From: Catellatospora sp. KI3
GTDB taxonomy: Bacteria; Actinomycetota; Actinomycetes; Mycobacteriales; Micromonosporaceae
Assembly (NCBI RefSeq): GCF_029948125.1
Contig: NZ_JASAMB010000017.1
Coordinates: 124,001-188,000 of the forward strand
Direction of reading: 5' to 3'
DNA length: 64,000 nt
In this document: positions 27,401-34,758 of the stretch, one piece after another
How positions within the stretch are numbered: position 1 is the stretch's first letter
How the letters are laid out: each line of letters opens with the position of its first letter
The notes under the pieces: generated by a model
Seen by the model: only the letters and a program-made list of their open reading frames with translations
The model's database searches: none
What the model was told of the DNA's origin: nothing
Made by a program: the position numbers and the translations under genes

Positions 27401-28402
27401 GCGACCCGGACCGCGAAGGTGACCCCTGCGGCCGTCCTGTCCGCGACCGCTCCATACCGGATCGTGGTGAACGGGGTACGCGACCAGGACGGGGTCACGC
27501 AGACCGAGCAGTTCTCGACCACGTTCCGCACCGGCGAGTCGGAGCTGAGCGGGCTGGCCGACTTCCGGGCGACCGGGGCCTCCGCCACGTCGATCAAGCT
27601 GTCCTGGACGCTGCCTGATCTCGCCAACGTGGACCAGGTGGTCGTGCGGATGGCGACGGGCAACACCGCGCCGGCCTCGCCCACCGCGGGCACGTCGGCG
27701 TACGCGGGCACCGCTGCCAGTGCCACGGTGACCGTCACCGCAGCCACCACGTACAGCTTCCAGGCGTGGGTGCGGGACCGGTCGGGCAAGTACAGCGCCG
27801 GCGTGACCGCCCGGATCGTTCCGACGAAGCTGACGGTGTCGAGCAATTCCACGGCGCTGACCTACGGCGGCACGGTGTCGGTCACCGGGCGGCTGACCCG
27901 CGCCGACCTGAACGCGGCGATCGTCAACTCGCCGGTCCAGCTGCTGGGCCGGGCGAAGGGCACGACCGCCTGGGTGGCGCTGGGCACGGTGTACACCAGC
28001 ACCACCGGCGACCTGGCCTTCAGCCACAAGCCGACCGCCGGCATGGACTACCAGTGGATCTACCGCGATTCGACGGTGTACGGCTACTCGAGCAGCCCGC
28101 TGCGCACGGTCACCGTGCGTACGGCGGTGACGGTGAAGCTGTCGAAGACGTCCTTCGCACTGGGCGGCTCGTTCACCGTCACCGGCACCGTCGCGCCGAG
28201 CCACTACGGCAAGACGATCTACCTGCAGCAGCTGGTCAGTGGGGTGTGGAAGAACGTGAAGACCACGACGATCTACTCGGCGGGGTACACGTTCACGGTC
28301 AAGCCGACGGCGCGGGGCACGTTCAGCTACCGCGTCTACATGCCGGCTGACACCGATCACGCGGCCACCTACACCGGGTCGTACCCGGTGAAGGTGACCT
28401 GA
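24494..28402 (+). CDS. Secreted subtilisin-family (S8) protease with FG-GAP repeats and Ig-like domains
   Basis: 1302 residues from GTG 24494, preceded by GGGGG; this start puts a Sec signal first (VLLRRPAVAACALAVLSSLT, cut near SASA). An inhibitor-type propeptide runs to about residue 130. The S8 domain (about 140-420) has Asp165 (AVLDTGVNGTHQDL), His202 (NGHGSEVAGIAAAN), the oxyanion Asn in VAAGNDGN and Ser357 (GTSFAAPLVSGVAAL). A PPC-like beta domain is followed by at least six FG-GAP/VCBS units (VIGDVTGDGRNDIVLV, VADVSGDGRADVVATT and others) forming a propeller. Then come a Big_5-like Ig domain (SVTPSDFGTGVGRAL), a fibronectin III-like unit and two C-terminal Ig-like units. There is no membrane anchor. 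It is far longer than typical subtilisins (about 380). Confidence 0.92.
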   Translation: MLLRRPAVAACALAVLSSLTIPVSASAAPSDDHIKTSVKMNRPERSHNAKGRDYNPDTLLVRFKPDAAAAAKDKALSARGMRSAGAVAGTGYVRVSAKGAAAKLLRELQADPAVASVSLDYRRKMAVVPNDSWYATDQGYLNTIRLPQAWDRTKGSTSQVIAVLDTGVNGTHQDLTGRVLAGYDAIANTPIAAGTNSDDNGHGSEVAGIAAANTGNGIGVAGAAWTAQILPVKVLDSEGYGYDSDIAEGVIWAADHGAKVINMSLGGVDDDPVLHDAVTYATDKGAVVVVAAGNDGNFTPQYPAAYPEVLAVGATDAAGKLTDFSSLGDWVDVAAPGFDMISTGNDGNYWYGMAGTSFAAPLVSGVAALVRTVNPSMTPAQVIAKIKTTARDAGPHGLDPYYGNGIVDAFYAVGGTATTDFAQAALGTNESNDVPARATAFASSVTGTIAVEGDVDWYRWENTDRKPVQFRLAPPAYNGSIGQNMDAVLTVYDQNLQRIGQADSADATATEQLDITLPAGTYYVAVRNYNGAVDSRPYTLSVTPGLQAMFQPYQTITTGSVPENVVIGDVTGDGRNDIVLVMGYLNDPANDYKLVVYPQGAYGRLMAPVKYTTQIQYNDQAGIALLDADGDTRLDVAIATSRGVQIFRQSAAGALTDAGLIPNTLGAQLIAAADMDADGDTDLVVSSATVTAVGTKLLTREANGSFTPSTVSADFIDEVELGDVDGDARPDVVGFNSGRDGSASVVRVYHASSGWNRTEHGVAQVSTSVSGIEVADVSGDGRADVVATTGAGRLAVFRQNTSGGLDAPVFYLTYNSPKPVEAGDLNGDSRADVVLGHDGWMEVSAFTQEANGTLAAAGDFSLPYAAYTVQGVAVGDVNRDGALDVAVANGGSGLVVMRGGNPATPIPVGEPAFVRSVTPSDFGTGVGRALAPSVVFARPVDAASVTASTVRLVDGRTGANVAGTVFWDAATRTAKVTPAAVLSATAPYRIVVNGVRDQDGVTQTEQFSTTFRTGESELSGLADFRATGASATSIKLSWTLPDLANVDQVVVRMATGNTAPASPTAGTSAYAGTAASATVTVTAATTYSFQAWVRDRSGKYSAGVTARIVPTKLTVSSNSTALTYGGTVSVTGRLTRADLNAAIVNSPVQLLGRAKGTTAWVALGTVYTSTTGDLAFSHKPTAGMDYQWIYRDSTVYGYSSSPLRTVTVRTAVTVKLSKTSFALGGSFTVTGTVAPSHYGKTIYLQQLVSGVWKNVKTTTIYSAGYTFTVKPTARGTFSYRVYMPADTDHAATYTGSYPVKVT

Positions 28403-28404
28403 TT

Positions 28405-28458
28405 CCAGACGGACAGAGGGCCCCTGCCGTTCGCGGCAGGGGCCCTCTGTCCGTCTGG
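28405..28458 (+). terminator. Strong terminator after the subtilase gene
   Basis: Two 24-base arms, beginning CCAGACGGACAGAGGG and ending CCCTCTGTCCGTCTGG, pair perfectly around a 6-base loop (GTTCGC). It starts 3 bases after the stop. Confidence 0.85.
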
Positions 28459-28560
28459 GGTGCGCATCAGCGGTGACTGCGCCCCGTGTCGTGCCGGCTC
28501 GATGGGCACACAAAAGCGCCCGTCCGCGCGAGCGCGGCACGGGTGCTCGGTCACCGCAGG

Positions 28561-28788
28561 TCAGTCGTCCTTGCGGTTGGGGTCCTTGACGAAGACTCCG
28601 TCTCCCTGGCGCCCCTCGATCAGGTTCTCCGCCTTGAGCACCAGCATGGCGCCGCGCACGGAGCCGTAGCTGATCTGGTACTCCTCGCGAAGCTGGCTGA
28701 TGGACGGCAGCTTGTCTCCGGGCTTCAGCTCTCCCGAGCGAATCCTCTCGCGGATGGCGTTCGCCAGCCGCTCGTACTTGGCGGTCAT
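28561..28788 (-). CDS. Short GntR-type winged-helix regulator (DNA-binding domain only)
   Basis: 75 residues from ATG 28788, which has GGGAG spaced 8 bases upstream; ATG 28803 would add MGDDR. The whole protein is the GntR winged helix: YERLANAIRERIRSGELKPG, DKLPSISQLREEYQISYGSV and RGAMLVLKAENLIEGRQGDG, then FVKD. No effector-binding domain follows, so it probably acts as a constitutive or partner-dependent repressor. Such minimal GntR proteins are common in actinomycetes, often beside mobile or developmental genes. Two palindromes in the upstream gap (28863-28880) are candidate operators for self-control. Confidence 0.85.
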   Translation of the reverse strand: MTAKYERLANAIRERIRSGELKPGDKLPSISQLREEYQISYGSVRGAMLVLKAENLIEGRQGDGVFVKDPNRKDD

Positions 28789-28862
28789 ACGGTCATCTCC
28801 CATGGCTCGCCCCAGTAGTAGATCACCGTCACTTGTCCCGAATCAACTTCTTCCTTAGAACG

Positions 28863-28880
28863 GTCTAGACATAGTCGACT
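28863..28880. promoter_or_regulatory. Candidate operator: two adjacent 8-base palindromes
   Basis: GTCTAGAC (28863-28870) and AGTCGACT (28873-28880) are each perfect palindromes, separated by 2 bases, about 75 bases upstream of the short GntR gene in AT-richer DNA. Binding by that regulator is inferred. Confidence 0.45.
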
Positions 28881-29357
28881 AGGCCGTTTAGGGTGATGAT
28901 GGTCTCAGGCCCGTGGCTCGCACCCCATGGTCCCTGAGACCGAGGGTGTGCCGACTGCAGCCAGTGAGGCGTAGGCGGTACGCCGGGCGCGGCGGGCGCT
29001 CCTGTGTGCCGCCGCTCGCCGCGCCCTCCAGGGGATGGCACCCCTGGCCGTTCAGCTGATCACGGCCCTGTCGTTACCAAACCGTTATCCTGCGGTGAAC
29101 TTCGACCGTCTGTGATGAGCGTCATCGGCGACTCGGACATCTTCGGGCCAAGGCCTCGAGTGCCGTGACGCAGCGTGAGGATTCTTGATCTCGCATGCCA
29201 CCACGTGTTACCGGTGGGTAGCTAGCCACTTGTGGTCCGCGTCATAAGCCGGAAACATCTTGCCCACCCCCGGGCGCGGTCCGTTGCGCGCGCCCCGGTG
29301 CAGACCCACCCCGCCGGCGAGGCGCCGCGGGGCAAATCCCAACGCGAGGAGGTCCCC
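28881..29357. other. Intergenic region upstream of the DUF6230 gene
   Basis: About 480 bases with no supported gene. AT-richer patches at 28890-28920 and 29060-29110 (TTACCAAACCGTTATCC) are compatible with promoters. CACGTG at 29202-29207 and a CCACTTGTGG segment at 29227-29236 are short palindromes. Nothing else is recognised. Confidence 0.35.
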
Positions 29358-29981
29358 GTGAAGGACTCGCAAGGCAATCTGGTACTGGGCCGTACCAAAT
29401 GGCGGCGTTTCGCCGCTGTCGTGGTGCCGGCCACCATCGCCGTCTCGGGCCTCATGGCCGGTGTGGCGCAGGGCGCGGTTCCGGTCACGTTCCACATCTC
29501 CGGCCAGACCGCCAAGATCTCGGCCGACCACCTGAGCGCGGACGGCTTCAGCCAGTACGGCGGCGTGCTGGTGGAGAAGAACGGCACCCCGCACGCGGTC
29601 GCCATGTCGGCGATCAAGGACGCGAAGCTGACCAACCTCTGCCAGTCGGTCACCACCCCGCTGCCCTTCGGCACGTTCACGCTGTTCATCCGCGCCGGCC
29701 GCTCGGCCGGGGCCCCGGTGACCGCGCACAACCTGCTGATCGGCATGGACAGCCTGGCCGGTGACGCCGAGTTCACGAACATCAACATCGGCGCCGACGC
29801 GTCCGAGCTGACCGCGGGCGGCCCGGCCGCCGGCACCGCCGGCATGTTCGGCCAGGAGGCCGACAAGGCGGAGATCGACAACGTCAAGCAGGTCGCCCGC
29901 AGCACCCAGGCCGGCACGTTCAACCTGACCGGTCTGTCGCTGACGGTCGAGGCCAACTCGACCGGCTGCTTCCCCGGCTGA
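29358..29981 (+). CDS. DUF6230 family exported protein
   Basis: 207 residues from GTG 29358, with GAGGAGG at 29346-29352. An N-terminal RTKWRRFAAVVVPATIAVSG segment is a signal or signal-anchor with an arginine-rich start, followed by a 150-residue beta-rich domain (VPVTFHISGQTAKISADHLS, DAEFTNINIGADASELTAGG). Two Cys (LTNLCQSV and the terminal TGCFPG) could form a disulfide. In Streptomyces and relatives this family is encoded directly before a DUF6114 protein, exactly as here (stop to start 73 bases). The pair is conserved but has no settled function; older labels such as 'cholesterol esterase' are not supported by any motif I can see. Confidence 0.8.
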   Translation: MKDSQGNLVLGRTKWRRFAAVVVPATIAVSGLMAGVAQGAVPVTFHISGQTAKISADHLSADGFSQYGGVLVEKNGTPHAVAMSAIKDAKLTNLCQSVTTPLPFGTFTLFIRAGRSAGAPVTAHNLLIGMDSLAGDAEFTNINIGADASELTAGGPAAGTAGMFGQEADKAEIDNVKQVARSTQAGTFNLTGLSLTVEANSTGCFPG

Positions 29982-30054
29982 CCACTGCCGAGCCGTTCTG
30001 GCCGGGGGCGTGGCATCATGGCCCACCCCCGGCCATCATCCCTTGGAGGCAACC

Positions 30055-31431
30055 GTGAACCCGTGGCAAGGGTTTAACGCCTGGCGGCGCAGCCGGCCGT
30101 ACTGGGGCGGCAAGTTCCTCATCCTGGCCGGCATCGAGATCATCGCCAGCACGAAGATGACCCTGGACGGCGCCACCATCAGTGTCGGAGTCACCGGTCT
30201 GCAGGCCCTGCTGATCCCGTTCATCCTCGTGATCGCAGGACTGCTCGCCTGGTTCTCCCCGGCGCAGCGGATGTTCTACGGCCTGATCGGCGTGTTCGTC
30301 GCGATCTACTCGCTGATCGCGATCAACCTGGGCGGCTGGTTCGTCGGCACCATCCTCGGCATCGTCGGCGGCGGCCTCGTCTTCGCCTGGAATCCCGCGT
30401 CGGACAAGGGCGACCGGGCCGAGCGCGGCGACGAGCCCGACTCCACCGACGGCGGTGACTCCACCGACGTGGACGACCTGCTCGACGGCCCGATGACCGA
30501 CACCCTGCCGCCGGCGGTCAACCCGCTGCGCGACGGCGTGCCGACCCAGCGGCAGCCGTACGAGCAGGAGGCTCCGGACAGCGAGCGCCGCAGTGGACCG
30601 CGCCACGCGGCGATGGGCATCGTCGTGGCGACCCTGGCCGCGTCGATGCTGGCCGTGGTCGCGGCACAGCAGCCGGCCCGCGCCGCCGAGTGCGGCACGG
30701 TCGCGGCAGCCGACGGCCCGGTCCGTACCGCGGTGGGCGGCCTGCTCACCACGGTCGGGCAGCTGCTGGGGGCGGCGGCCAGCCCGTCGCCCTCGGCGAG
30801 CCCCACCCCCTGCCCGACCGAATCCCCCGAACCGTCGCCGTCGCCCTCGGCCGAGGACCCGAAGCCGTCGGCGTCCGCGTCGCCGAAGCCGTCCGCGTCG
30901 CCGGAGCCCACCGCTTCGCCGACGGCCAAGCCGTCTCCGGACGACTCGGAGCCCGCGCCCACCTCGCCGTCGCCCTCGCCGTCCCCGACGGCCAAGCGGC
31001 TGCAGGCGGCCAAGGGCCAGCCGCTCGTGGCGGAGCGGGCCTCGCTGCTGACCGGCAGCCGCGTCACCATGTACAACCTGGTGTTCGACGGGATCGTGCA
31101 GCTGCCCACCCGGTCGGGCACGGTCGAGGTCCTGCAGTTCTCCATGAGCCAGTCCGACACCGCGGACTTCAAGCTCCACGTGTACGGCAAGAACGGCGCC
31201 GACCAGGAGCTGACCACCCCGAAGCTGACGGTGAAGGGCGACACCGTGAAGTTCTACACGAGCAGGTTCCGCGGGAACCTGCTCGGCCTCATCCCGGTCG
31301 ACTACAGCCCGACGTCGCTGCCGCCGAACATCCCGCTCCCGCTGGTGTTCTTCACCGACCCGGTGATCGACCTGGTCTTCGTCGACTCGCCGGTGCTGAC
31401 CGCACCCGACCTCAAGGTCACCACGCTGTAG
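30055..31431 (+). CDS. DUF6114 family membrane protein with Pro/Ser-rich linker
   Basis: 458 residues from GTG 30055, with TTGGAGG at 30043-30049. The N-terminus (FNAWRRSRPYWGGKFLILAG) leads into four membrane helices up to about residue 118 (GTILGIVGGGLVFAW). An acidic cytoplasmic stretch follows, then a further helix at about 180-202 (MGIVVATLAASMLAVVAAQQ), an extracytoplasmic Pro/Ser/Thr/Lys repeat (about 235-320, SASPKPSASPEPTASP) and a C-terminal beta-rich domain of about 130 residues (VTMYNLVFDGIVQL, DFKLHVYGKNGADQEL). The first part is the DUF6114 core; the tail resembles the secreted DUF6230 type, suggesting the two products contact each other outside the membrane. Confidence 0.8.
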   Translation: MNPWQGFNAWRRSRPYWGGKFLILAGIEIIASTKMTLDGATISVGVTGLQALLIPFILVIAGLLAWFSPAQRMFYGLIGVFVAIYSLIAINLGGWFVGTILGIVGGGLVFAWNPASDKGDRAERGDEPDSTDGGDSTDVDDLLDGPMTDTLPPAVNPLRDGVPTQRQPYEQEAPDSERRSGPRHAAMGIVVATLAASMLAVVAAQQPARAAECGTVAAADGPVRTAVGGLLTTVGQLLGAAASPSPSASPTPCPTESPEPSPSPSAEDPKPSASASPKPSASPEPTASPTAKPSPDDSEPAPTSPSPSPSPTAKRLQAAKGQPLVAERASLLTGSRVTMYNLVFDGIVQLPTRSGTVEVLQFSMSQSDTADFKLHVYGKNGADQELTTPKLTVKGDTVKFYTSRFRGNLLGLIPVDYSPTSLPPNIPLPLVFFTDPVIDLVFVDSPVLTAPDLKVTTL

Positions 31432-31446
31432 CCGCAGGGCGGGTCC

Positions 31447-31480
31447 GAGGGCGCTCTCTCCGTACGGAGGGGGCGCCCTC
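31447..31480. terminator. Terminator between convergent DUF6114 and deoD genes
   Basis: GAGGGCGC and GCGCCCTC arms enclose a second small stem (CTCCGTACGGAG). Confidence 0.65.
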
Positions 31481-31492
31481 TGCCGTTGCGGC

Positions 31493-32200
31493 TCAGGCGA
31501 TGGCGGTGTCCAGGGCGATCTCGACCATCTGGGAGAAGGTCTGCTCCCGCTCCTGGGCGGTCGTGGCCTCGCCCCGCTTGATGTGGTCGCTGACCGTGAG
31601 GATGGTCAGCGCGCGGGCGTCGTAGCGGGCCGCGATCGTGTACAGCGCCGCCGACTCCATCTCGACCGCCAGCACGCCGTAGTCGGCCAGCGTGTCGTAC
31701 AGGTCGGGCCGGTCGGTGTAGAAGGCGTCGGCGGCCAGGATCGGACCGACCCGCATTGTGATGCCGCGCCGCTCGGCCACCTCGACCGCGGTGCGCAGCA
31801 GGCCGAAGTCGGCCACCGGGGCGTAGTCGATCAGCCCGTCGAAGCGCATCCGGTTCATGTTCGAGTCGGTGCTGGACCCGATGGCGGCCACCACGTCCCG
31901 CAGGTTCAGCGACTCGGCCAGGGCCCCGCACGACCCCACCCGGATCAGCGTCTTCACGCCGTAGTCGTTGATCAGTTCGTGGGCGTAGATGGAGGCCGAG
32001 GGCATGCCCATGCCGGAGCCCTGCACCGACACCCGCACCCCCTGGTACGTGCCGGTGAAGCCGAACATGTTGCGCACCGTCGAGTAGCAGTTCGCGTTCT
32101 CGAGGTAGTTGTCCGCGATCCATTTGGCCCGCAGCGGGTCGCCGGGCATGAGGACCCGCTCCGCGATCTCACCGGGCTTGGCGCCGATATGCGTACTCAT
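31493..32200 (-). CDS. deoD: Purine nucleoside phosphorylase, DeoD type
   Basis: 235 residues from ATG 32200. It shows the hexameric DeoD pattern: His4 in [26 protein letters not shown] with the phosphate-binding Gly-Asp, a second Arg in [59 protein letters not shown] with the base/ribose Glu-Met-Glu, and [13 protein letters not shown] with catalytic Asp. The enzyme splits purine (deoxy)nucleosides with phosphate for salvage. Length and motifs are normal. It is transcribed alone, with tRNA-Ser(CGA) upstream on the same strand. Confidence 0.95.
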   Translation of the reverse strand: MSTHIGAKPGEIAERVLMPGDPLRAKWIADNYLENANCYSTVRNMFGFTGTYQGVRVSVQGSGMGMPSASIYAHELINDYGVKTLIRVGSCGALAESLNLRDVVAAIGSSTDSNMNRMRFDGLIDYAPVADFGLLRTAVEVAERRGITMRVGPILAADAFYTDRPDLYDTLADYGVLAVEMESAALYTIAARYDARALTILTVSDHIKRGEATTAQEREQTFSQMVEIALDTAIA

Positions 32201-32222
32201 GGGCTGATCTTCCCATGCAGCA

Positions 32223-32265
32223 GAAAACGCCCGCCGGTTCCTCGGTGGAAACCAACGGGCGTTCT
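32223..32265 (-). terminator. Terminator after tRNA-Ser(CGA)
   Basis: Read on the minus strand, GAGAACGCCCG pairs with CGGGCGTTTTC, just downstream of the tRNA; the stem ends in a T run. Confidence 0.8.
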
Positions 32266-32270
32266 CGTGG

Positions 32271-32357
32271 CGGTGGCGGCGGGATTTGAACCCGCGGAGG
32301 GGTTACCCCCTCACACGCTTTCGAGGCGTGCTCCTTAGGCCACTCGGACACACCACC
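32271..32357 (-). tRNA. tRNA-Ser (anticodon CGA)
   Basis: Acceptor GGTGGTG pairs with CGCCACC with one G-T pair. The anticodon CGA corresponds to plus-strand 32321-32323 in loop CTCGAAA. It has a long variable arm and T loop GGGTTCAAATCCC. CCA is not encoded. Confidence 0.95.
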
Positions 32358-32379
32358 GCCGCAGACAATACACGATGTC

Positions 32380-32922
32380 TCAGCAGGCGCCGAAACCGGT
32401 GTTGAACAGCTGCCGCAGCGAGTCGCCGTAGCCCGCGATCGCCTTCTGCACCGTGGTGCCGTCGTGCAGGAACAGGTAGCCGCGGTCGCCCTGGACGACC
32501 AGCAGGCCGTCGAACTGGTAGCTGCCGGCGGGGGCGGTCAGCCGCTGCGCCTGCGGGTACGCGCCGCGCACCTCGGCGACGGTGCTGCCGGTGTGCACGC
32601 CCTCGGGCGTACGCAGCGGGCTGTCGAACCAGACCAGCGCCAGCCGGTCGTCCGGGCCGAACACCAGGCTGCCCTCGGGCATGCCGGTCGCCTGGGAGCT
32701 GCAGCCCGCGCGGGACTTGTCCAGCCGCGAGTCCAGGTCGCCGCGGGTGGCGCCGAAGCGCATGCCGCGCACGCCCTGGAGGTCGACGATGTCGGGGCCC
32801 TGGGCCACGGAGGCGACGACGCTGCCGCGCTCGGGGGTGGTGTGCGTCGCGTTGGTGGCCTGGGCGGCGCAGGCGGCCCCGCCCAGCATCATGACGGTCG
32901 CGAGAGCGAAGGATCCGCGCAT
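32380..32922 (-). CDS. Secreted protein of unknown function, 180 residues
   Basis: ATG 32922 is chosen: AAGGGG is 8 bases upstream and the protein then begins with a signal peptide, MRGSFALATVMMLGGAACAA. The Ala-Ala-Cys could act as a lipobox of relaxed type; otherwise cleavage after CAAQA is likely. The mature part holds GVRGMRFGATRGDLDSRLDK, GCSSQATGMPEGSLVFGPDD and TPEGVHTGSTVAEVRGAYPQ, a pattern seen in small exported proteins with paired repeats of a G-(M/S)-x-F-G-A-T / G-S-T-V-A-E-V type. The terminal FGAC and the inner GCSS could form a disulfide. No enzymatic residues are recognised. Confidence 0.75.
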   Translation of the reverse strand: MRGSFALATVMMLGGAACAAQATNATHTTPERGSVVASVAQGPDIVDLQGVRGMRFGATRGDLDSRLDKSRAGCSSQATGMPEGSLVFGPDDRLALVWFDSPLRTPEGVHTGSTVAEVRGAYPQAQRLTAPAGSYQFDGLLVVQGDRGYLFLHDGTTVQKAIAGYGDSLRQLFNTGFGAC

Positions 32923-33257
32923 GGCTGTCCCCTTACCAGAAACTACGGCCTGTGAGGTGACTCTCACCGGGGGTGAGGTCGTGTCGGCAATCCTACGACT
33001 ACCTTGCGTGACCGCAACCTCACCGTGAGGTTTTCTCGGAGGTGACTCGCTCATGTTTATCCAGTTTACGGAGGTTTTATGCCGCCGAAACCGCCCGAAA
33101 CGCCACCATTCAAGGAGGAAAACTCCCCTCGAAAAATCTTGAGAAGAGGTCGGAGGCTGCAGTTTCGCGGAAACTGTGCGAAGGGTGTCCACGATTCGTG
33201 CACTTTCCCCGAAACTGCACGCGTCCCCGTGGCCGCGCCGAGGGTGGCGGGGACGCG
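32923..33257. other. Intergenic region with promoter DNA and a palindromic repeat
   Basis: About 335 bases without a gene. The left half is AT-richer (33050-33150) and should carry the promoter of the secreted-protein gene. The right part contains palindromic repeat copy 2. Confidence 0.4.
33158..33219. repeat. Palindromic intergenic repeat, copy 2
   Basis: TGCAGTTTCGCGGAAACTG on the left and CACTTTCCCCGAAACTGCA on the right. The left arm has diverged internally and formed its own small palindrome; the outer nine bases still pair. The spacer keeps GTCCACGATTC. Confidence 0.8.
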
Positions 33258-33434
33258 TCAGGGGCCGGTGGTGACCTGGCCGGGGTCGGGGCGGCAGCCG
33301 CAGGTGATCCAGAGGGCGCGGGTGGTGGTGCCGGTGGGGGTGCTGATGAGGCGGTGCTCCACCCGCTTGCCGGCGCCGTAGCAGTCCAGGCAGACGAAGG
33401 GCGGCGGCGCCGTGTCGCGCTCCTGCTCGCTCAT
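33258..33434 (-). CDS. Small Cys-rich protein, unknown
   Basis: 58 residues from ATG 33434 (GTG 33443 is also in frame): MSEQERDTAPPPFVCLDCYG, then AGKRVEHRLIST, and a C-terminal TCGCRPDPGQ. The Cys-x2-Cys and Cys-x-Cys pairs, separated by about 28 residues, resemble a small zinc ribbon. Upstream GGGCGG is a weak ribosome-binding site. Codon use is normal for the genome. The gene lies between the palindromic repeat and tRNA-Ser(GGA). It could be a true small regulator-type protein or a chance frame; I favour real because of the paired cysteines. Confidence 0.45.
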   Translation of the reverse strand: MSEQERDTAPPPFVCLDCYGAGKRVEHRLISTPTGTTTRALWITCGCRPDPGQVTTGP

Positions 33435-33466
33435 GCCGCCCACGCTAGGCGCACCCCGCAGACGAG

Positions 33467-33496
33467 TCGAGCCCCGGTCCGCGGACCGGGGCTCGA
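33467..33496 (-). terminator. Terminator after tRNA-Ser(GGA)
   Basis: A perfect 30-base palindrome, arms TCGAGCCCCGGTCCG and CGGACCGGGGCTCGA, 6 bases downstream of the tRNA on the minus strand. Confidence 0.75.
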
Positions 33497-33501
33497 GCTG
33501 G

Positions 33502-33586
33502 CGGAGGATACGAGATTCGAACTCGTGAGGGTTTTATCCCAACACGCTTTCCAAGCGTGCGCCCTAGGCCTCTAGGCGAATCCTCC
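33502..33586 (-). tRNA. tRNA-Ser (anticodon GGA)
   Basis: Acceptor GGAGGAT pairs with ATCCTCC. The anticodon GGA corresponds to plus-strand 33550-33552 in loop TTGGAAA. There is a long variable arm, and T loop GAGTTCGAATCTC. CCA is not encoded. Confidence 0.95.
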
Positions 33587-33647
33587 GTGGAAGAGAATAC
33601 ATACCGGGGTCGTGCCACGCACGACCGACCCAGCGGGTAGCATGACA

Positions 33648-33734
33648 GAGCCCCCGTGCGGCGGCACCCTGTGAACCTCCCCAGGGCCGGAAGGCAGCAA
33701 GGATAAGCAGGCAATACCGGGTGCACGGGGGCCC
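33648..33734 (+). ncRNA. ffs: Signal recognition particle RNA, small bacterial type
   Basis: Terminal arms GCCCCCGTGC (33650-33659) and GCACGGGGGC (33723-33732) pair perfectly. Between them lies the SRP domain IV signature, CCAGGGCCGGAAGGCAGCAA followed by GGATAAGCAGG, with the GGAA tetraloop and the symmetric/asymmetric loop bases that bind Ffh. The length (about 85) is that of the 4.5S form without an Alu domain. The ends are approximate. Confidence 0.93.
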
Positions 33735-33825
33735 TTTCACGTCCGGGCCCGGTCGTGGCCGGCCTGTCGGCGGTGCGGTCTAGGCTGTCGGAGTCGGCAT
33801 TGGCGGCGATCCAGAGGAGCACAGC

Positions 33826-34152
33826 ATGCGCCCGGGTGGTGGACGGCAGCAGCCCAACATGAAGCAGCTGATGGGCCTGCAGCGGCAGCTTCAGCAGGCG
33901 CAGGCGGCGCTGGCCGAGGCCGAGGTCACCGGCACCGCGGGTGGCGGCCTGGTCACCGTGACGGCCAGCGGCACCGGCGAGTTCCGCCGGGTCTCGATCG
34001 ACCCGAAGGCCGTCGACCCCGAGGACGTCGAGACTCTCGAGGACCTGGTGCTCGCGGCGATCACGAACGCCGCCGACGAGGTCCGCAAGATCACTGAGCA
34101 GAAGATGGGTCCGCTCTCCGCCGGTCTCGGCGGCATGGGCCTCCCCTTCTAG
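33826..34152 (+). CDS. YbaB/EbfC family nucleoid-associated protein
   Basis: 108 residues from ATG 33826. It begins MRPGGGRQQPNMKQLMGLQRQ and has the YbaB core: a long N-terminal helix (QQAQAALAEAEVTGTAGGGL), VTVTASGTGEFRRVSIDPKA and a C-terminal helix (LVLAAITNAADEVRKITEQK), with a Gly-rich end. Homologues bind DNA as dimers. The gene is 13 bases upstream of recR, the usual ybaB-recR pair; dnaX, which often precedes them, is 7 kb away here and on the other strand. Confidence 0.93.
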   Translation: MRPGGGRQQPNMKQLMGLQRQLQQAQAALAEAEVTGTAGGGLVTVTASGTGEFRRVSIDPKAVDPEDVETLEDLVLAAITNAADEVRKITEQKMGPLSAGLGGMGLPF

Positions 34153-34164
34153 GCCCGGCCCGCC

Positions 34165-34758
34165 GTGTACGAGGGTGCGATCCAGGATCTGATCGACGAG
34201 CTCGGCCGCCTGCCCGGCGTGGGCCCCAAGAGCGCCCAGCGCATCGCCTTCCACGTGCTGGCGGCGGACCAGACCGACATCAAGCGGCTGGCCGCGGCGC
34301 TGACCCGGGTCAAGGAGCAGGTGCGCTTCTGCGTGCAGTGCTACAACGTGGCCGAGGAGGACTCGTGCCGCATCTGCCGTGACCCGCGGCGCCGCGAGGA
34401 CGCGATCTGCGTCGTCGAGGAGCCCAAGGACGTGGTGGCGATCGAGCGGACCAACGAGTTCCGCGGCCGCTACCACGTGCTCGGCGGGGCGATCAATCCG
34501 CTGGAGGGCGTCGGCCCCGACAACCTGCGCATCCGCGAGCTGATGGCCCGGCTGAGCAGCGGAAAGGTCACCGAGCTGATCCTGGCCACGGACCCGAACA
34601 CCGAGGGTGAGGCCACCGCCACCTACCTGGCGCTGATGGTGAAGCCGATGGGCATCACGGTCAGCCGCCTGGCCAGCGGCCTGCCCGTCGGCGGTGACCT
34701 GGAGTACGCCGACGAGATCACGCTCGGTCGCGCCTTCGAGGGTCGCCGCACCCTCTGA
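34165..34758 (+). CDS. recR: Recombination protein RecR
   Basis: 197 residues from GTG 34165. It has the helix-hairpin-helix [20 protein letters not shown], the zinc finger [20 protein letters not shown] (Cys-x2-Cys ... Cys-x2-Cys), a TOPRIM domain starting [20 protein letters not shown] with [19 protein letters not shown] and [20 protein letters not shown], and the Walker-B-like end [20 protein letters not shown]. RecR works with RecF and RecO in loading RecA on gapped DNA. Length and motifs are standard; it forms an operon with ybaB. Confidence 0.96.
   Translation: MYEGAIQDLIDELGRLPGVGPKSAQRIAFHVLAADQTDIKRLAAALTRVKEQVRFCVQCYNVAEEDSCRICRDPRRREDAICVVEEPKDVVAIERTNEFRGRYHVLGGAINPLEGVGPDNLRIRELMARLSSGKVTELILATDPNTEGEATATYLALMVKPMGITVSRLASGLPVGGDLEYADEITLGRAFEGRRTL

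Noticed and set aside
30780-31010. Short-period repeats in the Pro/Ser-rich stretch considered as a CRISPR-like or microsatellite array
   Set aside because: They encode an in-frame Pro/Ser/Lys linker and lack constant repeats with unique spacers.
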